A stretch of 64,000 nucleotides of DNA, from positions 434,001 through 498,000 of the forward strand of contig OU612067.1 in NCBI GenBank assembly GCA_914767715.1. Reading direction: 5' to 3'. Shown here piece by piece: positions 11,257 to 22,542 of the stretch. A program made the translations under genes and the position numbers. The notes under the pieces are model-generated. The model worked only from the letters and a program-made list of their open reading frames with translations. It was not told the DNA's origin and searched no databases. This DNA is from Membranipora membranacea (lineage: Eukaryota; Bryozoa; Gymnolaemata; Cheilostomatida; Membraniporidae). The number at the start of each line of letters is the position of its first letter. Within the stretch, counting starts at the first letter, position 1.

Positions 11257-14036
11257 GATAATTGCTCACCAACTTTTCGGAGGAGTTGCTGATTTATGCG
11301 AAAACAGTTCACTGAAAAAATATAATAGTTTATATTATGGAGAAGCTGTGCTATCTATACAGAGAGATGAGTACATCAAGGGGTCGCTGCTGGCGGTTAT
11401 CGAGAGGGATATCGACATTGGCATTGAACCAAACTCCTCTCTTTATCGTATCCATGGTGACGGCTCTAGAGAGCTTTTAGCGGACACTCTTGCCACATGG
11501 CGTCAACAGATTCTCCCATTTTCGTCCATTACTTCGGTGTTTCAGCTTAGTGAATACTTTATTCTCATCACGGACAGGAAGTTTCAATGCATCTGCTCGT
11601 TGGACACATTGGGACATATTACGTATACATTCAGCGGGATCTGCTCTTACAACAGTTATTTCTCAGCTTCACTTTCTACTAGCGGTAGAGATGGTAATTA
11701 CTATAACGCCACCTACAGCCAACCAACGTCTGTCACAAGATCACCATTCAGTCCAGATATTCTACTCGTAACAGACGGGAACAAAATCAGAGAACTTGAT
11801 ATTAATACTCGCCACGTAACAACCGTGTATTTCCGTAATAGCACAAAGTTTTTAATTAATAATTTGTTGGGGAAGGATGGGCACTACATCGTAACGTCGA
11901 ATGAAGGCGTACACAGATATGACAGGGAATGGAAATTCAAAGGTCACATAACTCTCCATAAGGTCACCTTATTTAGAGGAATGGACAGATACAACAGCGC
12001 TGAACATTTTGAGATGTTAGATTTGGGTCAAGATCTTATTGTCTTATACTTCACTGATCATATTCGACATTATGATTATGCCAGGAGCCGTAATGTTGTA
12101 GGAATTTTCTCCATGGAGATAAAAGCGTTGGTTGCAGTGCTCTATGATGAGGATTATGTAGCTGAAAGCATACTCAAAGTTTACCCGAGAGCTCTAGCTT
12201 CCCTCACAGAACATAAACTTGGCTTCCTGCGTAGTAACCACGAGAATTCAACAATCTGCTCAATTATTCAAACGATTGAATTACAAGGTAAGGCATTATT
12301 AGCATGATATGATGATAAATATTAGGTATGAAATCAAATAAGTTAACACCATTAAGCTGAATTCTAAAGTCATCCTTATTGCTTATAACAAAAGGTTTGA
12401 TAAAGCCAAAGAAACATATAAAGTAACAATTAAAGTCAGTTTTACAGGCGGCAGTAAAATTGAAAAAAATGATTTGATTTAGTGATGGTCAAATACGGGT
12501 GATATAATGGGATTATTGTGACCTTAATCGGCTGTTTCTCTGTTATTAATGCCAGCAGCCCCCTGAAAGTTTGTACATCTACTAATTGTGACACGGTTTT
12601 TCAGAATTTGCAAGTTTCAAAGCCATATCGTTATTTTTTGATCATTTTCCAATTTGCTGGCAGCGTAACGGTTTTTTTATAATTCAAATAAGCCATGCTA
12701 AATACATCTTTGGCAGGAACTATGTAGTAGAATTAACTGTGAGCTTGAGCCTTAAAACTTTGTCCGGATCGCTGATAGTGACATTCCATTGACAATCTCA
12801 ACCACAACCCTGGGAACCAAATCATTACCAGCGTCACAGACAAACTTAAGTTAATCAGATAATCTCATATTGCACCAGAACAGCTTAGAACTTGGTTAAA
12901 GTTTCCGCAAACTATGAAAATCATTTCTGCTCCTTGGAATTTATGATACCAGGTTAGATAATAGGTTGGTATTTCCTTGTTGTATAGATTATTGTATGGT
13001 AGACGACTCCTCAGTGAAGTATCCTATCGGCTATATAACAGATAAGGCGTGCGGATATAACAGTGAATGTACCATTAACTTTACCACTCTGGATGTTAAC
13101 TGGGAAAACACAACGACTGATGTATATGAAAATTGCACGGGCTCTAATAATGATACAGTCACATCTACGGGCTCTAATAAAGATACAGTAACATCTACGG
13201 GCTCTAATAATGATACAGTAACATCCACGGGCTCTAATAATGATACAGTCACATCTACGGGCTCTTATAATGATACAGTAACATCTACAGGCTCTAATAA
13301 TGATACAGTAACATCCACGGGCTCTAATAATGATACAGTAACATCCACGGGCTCTAATAATGATAGAGTCACATCCACGGGCTCTAATAATGATACAGTC
13401 ACATCCATGCAGTTATCCCCCCTCTCTATGGTCACTTCTGAGAAACCATCGGACAGTATCACAGCCGTCACGGTAGTTAGACAAATGAATAACAACACAA
13501 CAGAAATCTTAGATGGAAGTCAGTTTAGCCACACTAGTTATAACAATACTGTCAGTACACACCCCTCAGACGCATCTCCAGTCACCACTCACCAACCCGC
13601 TATCAGGCGATTAGACCCTGACAAGTTGAGAAATGAAACATTGATGACACCACCAGTTACCTCAGCATGGGGAGATATAAGCACTGAGGTGATTGTCTCG
13701 TTGTCCTGTACTGGTTTATTAGCTATCGTCCTTCTAATCATAGCATTCACCTTATGTCGACGCAAGGTAAGCAAGCATGTGTCAAACAATACAAACTACG
13801 CACTGAACAACCGACGATCACTGCCCAGTACACCTGAAATTCTACATGATGATGACAACGAGTACAATGTTATCAATGTGAGTGACGGTCAACCTGAGAT
13901 GGCTAATTTAGATGATCATGTGTATGACATAGCAGATATCGACATCACTGAAACAAATCTAGACTTATCATCAGAAGGGATTTATGTTATAGAGCCTCAA
14001 CATTTAGAGGCAGCGGGAGTAATCTCACATATGTGA
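11257..14036 (+). CDS. NHL-propeller, mucin-repeat, single-pass membrane receptor
   Basis: Two exons are visible: 11257-12287 (acceptor CTCTCTTAGCAG, phase 1; donor CAAG|GTAAGG, phase 1) and 12988-14036 (acceptor GTTGTATAG). The first encodes beta-propeller blades. The clearest NHL signature is GRDGNYYNATYSQPTSV followed by DILLVTDGNKIRELD. The second exon starts with a cysteine-containing segment, then nine 10-residue repeats (TGSNNDTVTS, each with an NDT glycosylation sequon), and a Ser/Thr/Asn-rich stalk. A transmembrane helix follows (VIVSLSCTGLLAIVLLIIAF, then CRRK), with a roughly 95-residue acidic tail holding tyrosines in EYNVI, VYDIA and IYVIE. The start with signal peptide must lie in an upstream exon I could not find. 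Likely a cell-surface adhesion or signalling receptor; the ligand is unknown. Confidence 0.75.
13137..13406 (+). repeat. Coding 30-bp tandem repeat (9 units) in the receptor stalk
   Basis: Nine in-frame 30-bp units, each encoding TGSNNDTVTS with small changes (an N to K, an N to Y, a T to R). Each intact unit carries one NDT N-glycosylation sequon and several Ser/Thr residues for O-glycosylation. Near-identity at the DNA level implies recent expansion and likely length polymorphism. Confidence 0.9.
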
Positions 14037-15790
14037 CCTAGACTGCATTATAAGAGCTGCATCGATCCATACAGTTGTTTTCACTTTGCTTATATGGCGA
14101 TCCATAGAACTCGCATTAAACCAACAAAACATCCGCTACCAACACCTGAAGTAGACCAACACCGCCCCCGAGTAATGTCAATCAGGTGATGGTATCTCTT
14201 TTCGCTGATGACTGCCTTGTAAACGATGTGTACCCTAGAAGTGGCAACATATTTTCTCTATGATTTGATTCAGTAAAACATAGAAAGTCAAAAAGCGATG
14301 AAATATGGGTTCTCCAGAAATGCCACATAGGCTGCAAACTTCATTTTTAACCAAACAGGAATGCGAGAGGGTCAATACACAGGGCACACGTAAATCGTTA
14401 TTGTAGTTTTGAGGTATTTGCAATCTAAACCCAAAAAGATCATTGCACTAGTAAGCTGCATGCAGTTGACTAGACCCAACAGCCAATAGGAATAAATGCC
14501 AGCTGTTGTAGTGAGTGTAAGTTGAAGTAAATAAGGATTGTTTTTTCTTGTAAAAAAAGAAGAAAATATACTGATGATAATAACTCTAAAAAGATTGTAT
14601 TTTTTTGCTGGTAGTGTCACTTTATTTTTTCAATTGACAAAAACATATATTTTACAGCATGACATGAGAGTCATTCAGTCTTATGTTATTATTTAAAATC
14701 ACCTGTTTTTTAGTTTTTTGCAATAAATTAATAAATTTGATTCTGCCATTCCAGGTGATAGAGCAGTTTTCTCTGGACCATTTCTTTGATTTATTGTCAA
14801 GTCATCAAATCATAAGCTCTATTGAGCAATTCACATTCAGTAGTTTGACAGCTTTTCAACTGTATTTGATATATTTACATTTAACATTTATATTTAATTT
14901 CATCCACATTATCTGAACCGATAAATCCATCATTGCCACCATCAGTAGGCAGGTGGCAGCTGGGCATAATGTTTTATCTAACAACATTTAGATGGAAATT
15001 GATATGCATGTCAAAAGATTTGATGGAAGTTTTTGGTTTTCGTTAAATTTAAAAGTCACTTGTCACTTGTGATTTTTATGGCTATGCATAGCATTCATTA
15101 ATCATGAAAACAAGCATTCGTCTAGGTTGAGAGATATCGGGAAGCGACATTAGTGGAATTAATAGTCTGCTCATTTGAGATCATTTGCACTAAACGGATC
15201 TGGATCTGACACCCGTCTAACAACATTACACTATTGGCTTATTGGGGACTTTTATGTTAGATGTTCGGATCAGTTTTCCCTAATCGAGTAATCCTTAGCT
15301 TTCCATCTCCATCTCCCTGATTAGTGATTAGCTGTGTATCTATGGGAGTTAGCTCCTCCTGGTAAAACACACAAACCGAGTCATTATGTTCTTTTGTGAC
15401 CAAACTTTGTTAATCCTGAAGACGCCTCCAGGTTCACTTTCTTGTCAGGAGAGTATACTCCTCATGAGCCTAATTATTTATGGTTAAGTGATCACCTGCT
15501 AGGCTGAATCAATCCAATTTGGCTGCATTTCTTGTCGCTCCTATTCAACTAGCAGGCAAATCGGATCTGATTTGATCAACTGCTAACATATGATTGATCT
15601 TTTGGTGGTAAGCTGATGTCTATATTAAACTCTATTATATCCATGAGCCTCATAAGAATTTGTTTACATAAATTAGTTTCGCCACTTGTTTTCACTCAGC
15701 ACCCAGCGTGAGAGTGACATCATGCCGTCAGCTTTCATTGCGTTGCCCGATATCCCTCACTGAATATATAAAAGCAATATTCAAAACTCT
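14037..15790. other. Intergenic interval between receptor and phosphatase 3' end
   Basis: Only short, low-complexity open frames are seen. This interval must hold the 3'UTRs of two convergent genes, the NHL receptor on plus and the phosphatase on minus. No RNA gene or element was recognised. Confidence 0.5.
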
Positions 15791-15793
15791 CAT

Positions 15794-18700
15794 TTAATAC
15801 CTGCAGAATAGTATGATCCCCATACTCACATATTCTATGTCCAAGATGAATTGGCGCCGGACAGAACATTCACATTTGATATTGTTTGAGTTATTTCCTC
15901 CATAACAGCAGGACAGAAAACCCTGTTTCTTCTTTCCCTTCTCAGTCTCCTCATCATCATCTCCTGCACATAAAACAAACTCCACACTACTACACCACCA
16001 CCACCATCACCATCATCATGGAGGGCATGTGCGGCAGATTATTTTGGCGACTTTTTAACAGGTCATTCATATTTGCCTCTATGGCAACACAATTATCGCT
16101 GTTGACATATTTGTGCAGCAATCTACTGATTTATATGGTATAAACTGTTGCCAGTATTATGTTAACAGCAGCTAGCTATCATCTCTAACAGCCACCCACC
16201 TTCGTCAGCCAGCTCAGAGCTGTAACCATCCTTAGAATCCACATATGAGTTATCATCGGTGTCAGCGTTCATGTCTAATATTCTCTCATCCCGGGCTGCG
16301 GATATGGCACAGATATACACAAATCTCAACTGTCCTCTGGTCTGTATCAAACCTGGTCTGAATATATACACAAATCTCAACTGTCCTCTAGTCTGTATCA
16401 AACCTGGTCTGAATATATACACAAATCTCAACTGTCCTCTAGTCTGTATCAAACCTGGTCTGAATATATACACAAATCTCAACTGTCCTCTAGTCTGTAT
16501 CAAACCTGGTCTGAATATATACACAAATCTCAACTGTCCTCTAGTCTGTATCAAACCTGGTCTGAATATATACACAAATCTCAACTGTCCTCTAGTCTGT
16601 ATCAAACCTGGTCTGAATATATACACAAATCTCAACTGTCCTCTAGTCTGTATCAAACCTGGTCTGAATATATACACAAATCTCAACTGTCCTCTAGTCT
16701 GTATCAAACCTGGTCTGAATATATACACAAATCTCAACTGTCCTCTGGTCTGTATCAAACCTGGTCTGAATATATACACAAATCTCAACTGTCCTCTAGT
16801 CTGTATCAAACCTGACTGAATATATACACAAATCTCAACTGTCCTCTAGTTTGTATCAAACCTGGTCTGAATATATACACAAATCTCAACTGTCCTCTGG
16901 TCTGTATCAAACCTGGTCTGAATATATACACAAATCTCAACTGTCCTCTAGTCTGTATCAAACCTGGTCTAAATATATACACAAATCTCAACTGTCCTCT
17001 AGTCTGTATCAAACCTGGTCTGAATATATACACAAATTTCAACTGTCCTCTAGTCTGTATCAAACCTGGTCTGAATATATACACAAATCTCAACTGTCCT
17101 CTGGTCTGTATCAAACCTGGTCTGAATATATACACAAATCTCAACTGTCCTCTAGTCTGTATCAAACCTGGTCTGAATATATACACAAATCTCAACTGTC
17201 CTCTGGTCTGTATCAAGCCTGGTCTGAATATATACACAAATCTCAACTGTCCTCTAGTCTGTATCAAACCTGGTCTGAATATATACACAAATCTCAACTG
17301 TCCTCTGGTCTGTATCAAACCTGGTCTGAATATATACACAAATCTCAACTGTCCTCTAGTCTGTATCAAGCCTGGTCTGAATATATACACAAATCTCAAC
17401 TGTCCTCTGGTCTGTATCAAACCTGGTCTGAATATACACACAAATCTCAACTGTCCTCTAGTCTGTATCAAACCTGGTCTGAATATATACACAAATCTCA
17501 ACTGTCCTCTAGTCTGTATCAAACTGGTCTAAATATTAGGGTAATGGCAGAGGTTGTGGGCCAACTATAAGTAAATAGTAGCTGCACATACGGACACATA
17601 CCATATATGGTTTGGTAGTTTGGGGTCATACGACATCATATAATAGATTAAAATACAAAAAAAAAGATTTCCAGTTACCCAGATACTAGATTACCATCAA
17701 TGAGTATCTGATAGGCATAAGTGTTACCTACCTGTATCCACGTACATCCACAACAAGCTGCTTTATGTCTATATCAATATTCTGTTGTTCTTTAATCTGA
17801 GAAATCAGATCAAGAAATGACTATACTATATGTATAATAAGCTGAACAAGGCGTCAGGTGAAGTTGTACCCTAGAAGAGTAAATGTCAGCTAGAGTTTAG
17901 TTGAGCTAGTCAAAGGTGACTCAATTTTAGCTAGCATAAAGTTTAGCTAGGTGAGATGGGAGCATACATAAAGCAAAGAGGGTGAATAATGAAAACATTA
18001 GCTTAATCAATTAATGGCTAACATTTCCTCCTGTGTGTATTTCACTCCTCTAGGGTATAAGAAGATCCATCTCATTTCTCCTGAGGAGAGGAGAGGAGTA
18101 CGAGTTACGACACAGCATTACGAGACACAAAGTCACCTTTTTGGCATGAATCACAATTGACCCTACCTTCCGCTTTATGTTACAAATAATATACAGATGT
18201 GATCAGAAAAGACCAAGATTGTTGGAAAGGAGACTCTCTTCATATACATCTGATAATGTAGTAGCAGATAATGGACATGGAGTGACGAGACCTAAGCCAC
18301 ACTAAAGAAGCTCATCATTCACAACAGGTTTGACCCATCTTGAAAGCATTTACCCCCCCCCCCCCTCTTATACTGATTATTGTCATTAGAGGAGAGATCA
18401 TCTCAGAACACAGAAATTTTGGATAGAGTAATGGATGAATGTATAATGTGATTCACAAGGCAAATCGTGTTATCCACAGATAAAGGTTCCAGTAATTATT
18501 TTCAAAAACATTTTGCACACAACAAAGCTTTAGATTACTGACCAGATTGATTAATGAGTCGATGACAAGAAAGGCACCAGACCTGCCGATGCCAGCACTG
18601 CAGTGTATACACACAGGACCCGCTGAACCTGGCTTATCCATCATTTTTAGGTCTCTTGCCATGTGCAGAAACTGAATAAACTTGAGCGGGTGTGGCACAC

Positions 18701-20998
18701 CAAAATCAGGCCACTCGACATACTGTAGGTGAATCAGCCGCCTACCCTTCTTAGTCTGACAAAGAGAGAGAAGATATACGCCAGAATAACACAGCAATCA
18801 GAGGGCAAAGACAAGCTTGAGACATTTTTCCAATTCCACCAAATTTTAGGCTAAGCTAAATGACTGCTAGACTATGCTAGATGATAGTTTAAAAGTCTCA
18901 GGGCTTGAAAATTAATTCGTTTAGATGGTAAAGAATGCAAGAACCAGTCTTGTCTAATGGTTATCCCAAAGGCAGTAAGTTGAGTTTGCCTGCCTTCTGG
19001 GTCACTCCCAGTTCAATTCATCTGTTGGTAGTGGAAAGCAAACCAAAATACAAGCGCATTGGAGCGAACTTGAGTTAAGCTGGGCAAATAAACTCTATTC
19101 GGCAAAGCACATTTCAAATACAATTCAGGATTATTGATTGAAAAAATATGATTTAGAATTCGGGCACAACCGTGCATGATACAGTCAGAGGAAGTCTCTC
19201 TTATCTGGTTCTCCTGAGTTACCTGGTGATGGAAGATTGCATAATCTCGTATGACATAAGCACCCAGATCCTTCCTGTCAGTCAGCCTGACACCGATCCC
19301 TATATCCTCATATTCTACACTCTCCTCCTGAGGACACGTCACAGGGTCAGGGAAATATGCCGCACACTTATCCTGTGAGAGAAAGTCTGATGGTTAGTAT
19401 ATACCTGTGGCGTATCGGACGCTGTCTGTTCTAGGTCCTGGTTTTTGACATAACTTCATTTTTCTTATTACCTGTCCCAGGACAGTCTGATAATGGGCCT
19501 ACTATAACTAGTCATTAAAAATGCCACAGCTTTGATTAGTGAGCTTTTCTTGTCTTCATATATACAGACTGATGTCTCCTCTAACTCAATACTGTTCATG
19601 TATGAGATTATTGTTGCATCAGCAGTAGTGAGGCATCACAGTAAATGATACAAACATTCTATTCCTGATAAACCAGTCTGTCCCCACCCATCCATACACC
19701 CGCCCACCCATCCGTCCACCCACGACAGCCTGCCCAGGCTACCACCAATGAACTAGTTCATTGCTACCACTTGATCCTACTCAAAATATCACTAATAAAA
19801 CAGAACGCAGTGAAGTTGTCAGCACTACAAAAAGGAGATTGTAACTCCCAAAACAATGGCATGTGAGGCTTGTAACAGTAACTGTCATATTATTGTTATG
19901 AGATGAATGTGACCAAAGCATATTGGAGTGTAAGAGCTCCTACAGAGAGCTGGTGTATATAATGTGCTGAACATCCAGCATACACGGCCTCAGAGCTAGA
20001 TTTATAAATTTGGTGACTTGGCCGGCAATGCCAGCTCTGACATTTTGACTTCCTGCAACAAAATATATCTTGAGATAGAGAAGCATTGATGCAGGGTAAA
20101 TCTCAAAGGAGCTTTCCATGCTTACCTTTCCTTCCTCCACCAGTTTGTTGAGCATGATGATACCTGGACACTTCTGCTGCCAGATCATGAGCCAGAAGTG
20201 ACTGATTGTACGTTCAAGCGGCCCCTGAAATATAGAGCTAGGTCTTATACTCAGTGTACATATGTCAGTATTGTAAAGTGAAAAGATCTTGCGCTGTGCT
20301 CCAGCGGTACTTCACTACGTCCTTTGATTGACATCTATTTTTTTGGAATATCAATGATCCAAACCACAGTGATCATGCTTGCCAATTTATACCGCATGTT
20401 TTTGGACACCATTTCCGTTCTAATAATTATTAACCCTAAGCCTCAAAACCTTAGCACCTACATTATAGAGTGAATGAGAAAAAAAACATACATTCATACC
20501 TGGGACACGATATATTCGCGTTTAGCGGAAGGAACTTTTACTTTGCTCGCATTAATATAATCTATCTCAAAGTCCTGCAGCTTAATTCTGTTCCTATCAT
20601 CTGAAGGCAGTAAAATAAAGTGTATTACTAACTGTAAGAATAATGTCCATAAAAATGTGGGTATAAGAAGTGTAGTAAATTCAATATTGGACAGGGAGAG
20701 CAAGTTTTATGTTATAGATTTCTTGAGAACGAAAGATACATGAGATACAAAATACCAGACAACTATCAGAGCACTATCAGTTCTCAGTTTGAAAGAAACA
20801 GCCAAAAAATATTGTTCGTTCATTTTGGAATGAGGCTCCATCTGACATAAATGTGTTTTTGGCAGACATACATGGTACAACATTAGGATATCTGTTGAGA
20901 GAGTTGTGTTTTCGAGCCACTTTTTTACCGTACGGGTACAATGCCAATGCTGACTCCTTCATACGCTTTAAATCGATAAGACAATAATTAACAGACAT
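15794..20998 (-). CDS. PTPN1/2-like: Non-receptor protein tyrosine phosphatase, PTPN1/PTPN2 type
   Basis: Eight exons with continuous phase: 20872-20998, 20500-20600, 20126-20224, 19223-19372, 18543-18755, 17732-17796, 16200-16357, 15794-15963; 360 residues. Order of motifs: NRYPNVVPYD (phosphotyrosine-loop region, equivalent to NRY), DYINAS, QGPL, WPDFGVP (WPD loop, Asp about 176), HCSAGIGRSG (P-loop, catalytic Cys about 211, Arg about 217), and GLIQTRGQLRF (Q-loop, Gln about 257 and 261). Spacing and the DIDIK...RGYR segment fit the PTP1B/TC-PTP subtype, whose members dephosphorylate receptor kinases and JAK/STAT components. The tail is acidic then lysine-rich (KGKKKQGF) and lacks a clear hydrophobic ER anchor. 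The start is the first ATG in the exon with the NRY motif; an earlier exon is possible. The start of exon 7 is embedded in a 51-bp array with many alternative acceptors; the listed exon uses the acceptor nearest the downstream exon. Confidence 0.85.
16310..17545 (-). repeat. 51-bp array made of the PTP Q-loop exon start plus its splice acceptor
   Basis: About 24 head-to-tail units. Read on the minus strand, each unit holds an intron-like end (TGTGTATATATTCAG) followed by about 37 bp encoding RPGLIQTRGQLRF, the phosphatase Q-loop. The acceptor phase in every unit matches the phase-2 donor of exon 6. Nine acceptors, at 16357 and every 51 bp up to 16765, read in frame into the rest of exon 7. 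A one-base loss near 16815 and another in the 5'-most unit near 17525 cause stops for acceptors further upstream. The plus-strand open frames across the array are artefacts of the 51-bp period. Confidence 0.85.
19000..19025 (+). repeat. Possible tRNA-like SINE fragment (weak)
   Basis: Between about 18955 and 19025 the sequence has an AATGGTTATCCC motif resembling an A box and CCAGTTCAATTC resembling a B box, spaced like a tRNA head. No body or tail is recognised. It lies in a phosphatase intron. Confidence 0.2.
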
Positions 20999-22542
20999 CG
21001 TATTATGTGAGGGAGATGTAGCATGCTGAGTTTACTATCTATAAACGTCGCTACTGGAGCGCTGGTCTGACATCCTGAATCTCAAGTACAATGTGATGGA
21101 GTATCTTTCATAACTAATGACTTATCAATTAGTGAATTCAACTTTTGCTGTTATTTTATCACACTTTGTGGAAGGGTCGCCTGAAATTAATTGATTGTTT
21201 GTTTGCCTTTTCCTATGTAATACCAATAAAATACCCAGATTTTGTTTTAAACCAAGGATTACTAACTAATTGCCTGATTAGCTGAATCTAAACATTTGAC
21301 AGTGAAACTCGCTATTGTTAAAATATCATGGTTACAAAAGTGTTTCAATAATTTTTCATTATCATGTTTGACTATCAGAAGAATAGTGTACCCGATACGC
21401 AGATCCCCATCTATCCCCAGACTCAATACGATCAAACTCTTCTTTGATCATCTGAAAGCAAGAGAGCAAAGTAACTACACTTCTTTGAATATGATTGGCA
21501 GCCGTTTTATTTCACATGTAACTCTGATCTACACACGAATCTTGACAAAGGTGCATCTATACTTCTGTGGCTGGTGATTTGGTATACTCATGTGTTGCTT
21601 TGATGAGAATTACGGGAGTGGTATACATAACCGGTCTTAAAAACTTTTTTTGTGTTAACTGCATCACACAAACTTTCTACGTTTCAGCGCAGAAGAAAAA
21701 AGAATTTTCTTGTGTTAAGTTAAACTCCATAGATTTTTCAAAACCTCATATGGTGACTGGATCAGGTCATGTTAATAAAGTGTGGAATGTTTTAGAAGAT
21801 TGGGATTCATCTGGTTTTTTTTATAGGTAAACCAAGGAGTTAGAGACTAGGTAAACACAACTTACATCAGATAGACAGCAGTATACCAAAGAAGCGGACA
21901 AGTGATGATAGCATGCAGAAATACTGCAGATGAGACTGAACTGGCAACCTCTGGTGTGGGTCCACAGTTTTAAATTTTGTTGATTGGTGCTTTGTCAACT
22001 CCACCCCTGCAGTAAACTGGAGAAAAAAATTGTATTGCAGTGATTGGCCTTAGATAGGAAACCAATCACTTATCACCAAGGTGTAACAGTCCTTGTATGC
22101 AGGTCACTCACCAATGAACTATTATCTTATTCATTGAACACTGTGGAAAGAATTTTGATTGTTGTCATGCAGTGTATACTGAAAGTGAAACTAAAATGAG
22201 TAAGAACTTCCACTTTGTTGTTTACTCAAAGTGAAACTACAAATTAGTGAAAATGATTCAATCCTCATTGTGATACTACAGCTGTTTGGCTTGTTTTAGT
22301 CTCTGTTTACCATTGTGAGGTATCTTTGTTTCTTTTATGATATATTATCATTGTAAATTCAACAGTTGAGCGGTTCAACTGGCTTCTATTTGTTCCCACA
22401 TAGCTATCCTATGTTTGCTCATTTAAATTTATTTCGACAAATCATAATTTAAGACATAGTAAACAACAACTCAGCTGTGCATGTGTAGTTCTGCAGAAAA
22501 CCAGTCAAAACAAGTCTAAAACTGAAATTCTGCACTCAAATC
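20999..22542. other. Divergent intergenic region between phosphatase and GCSH
   Basis: The two flanking genes point away from each other, so promoters of both should lie here. No element, RNA gene or convincing open frame was recognised. Open frames at 21296-21830 are AT-rich and featureless. Confidence 0.5.

Noticed and set aside
13031-13498. Minus-strand TVSLLEPVD repeat frames
   Set aside because: Antisense shadow of the coding NDT repeat in the receptor stalk.
15800-15850. A 29-nt GT-AG mini-intron near the phosphatase C-terminus
   Set aside because: Far shorter than known animal introns, and the frame is open without it.
16285-16300. Acceptor-like CATATCCGCAG inside phosphatase exon 7
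   Set aside because: Its phase does not match exon 6, and the coding frame with the Q-loop runs straight through it.
16310-17545. CRISPR-like regular array
   Set aside because: Units are contiguous with no unique spacers, and the genome is eukaryotic.
16259-17570. Long plus-strand open frames of 17-residue repeats
   Set aside because: They are the antisense of the 51-bp phosphatase array; the period is a multiple of three and keeps frames open by itself.
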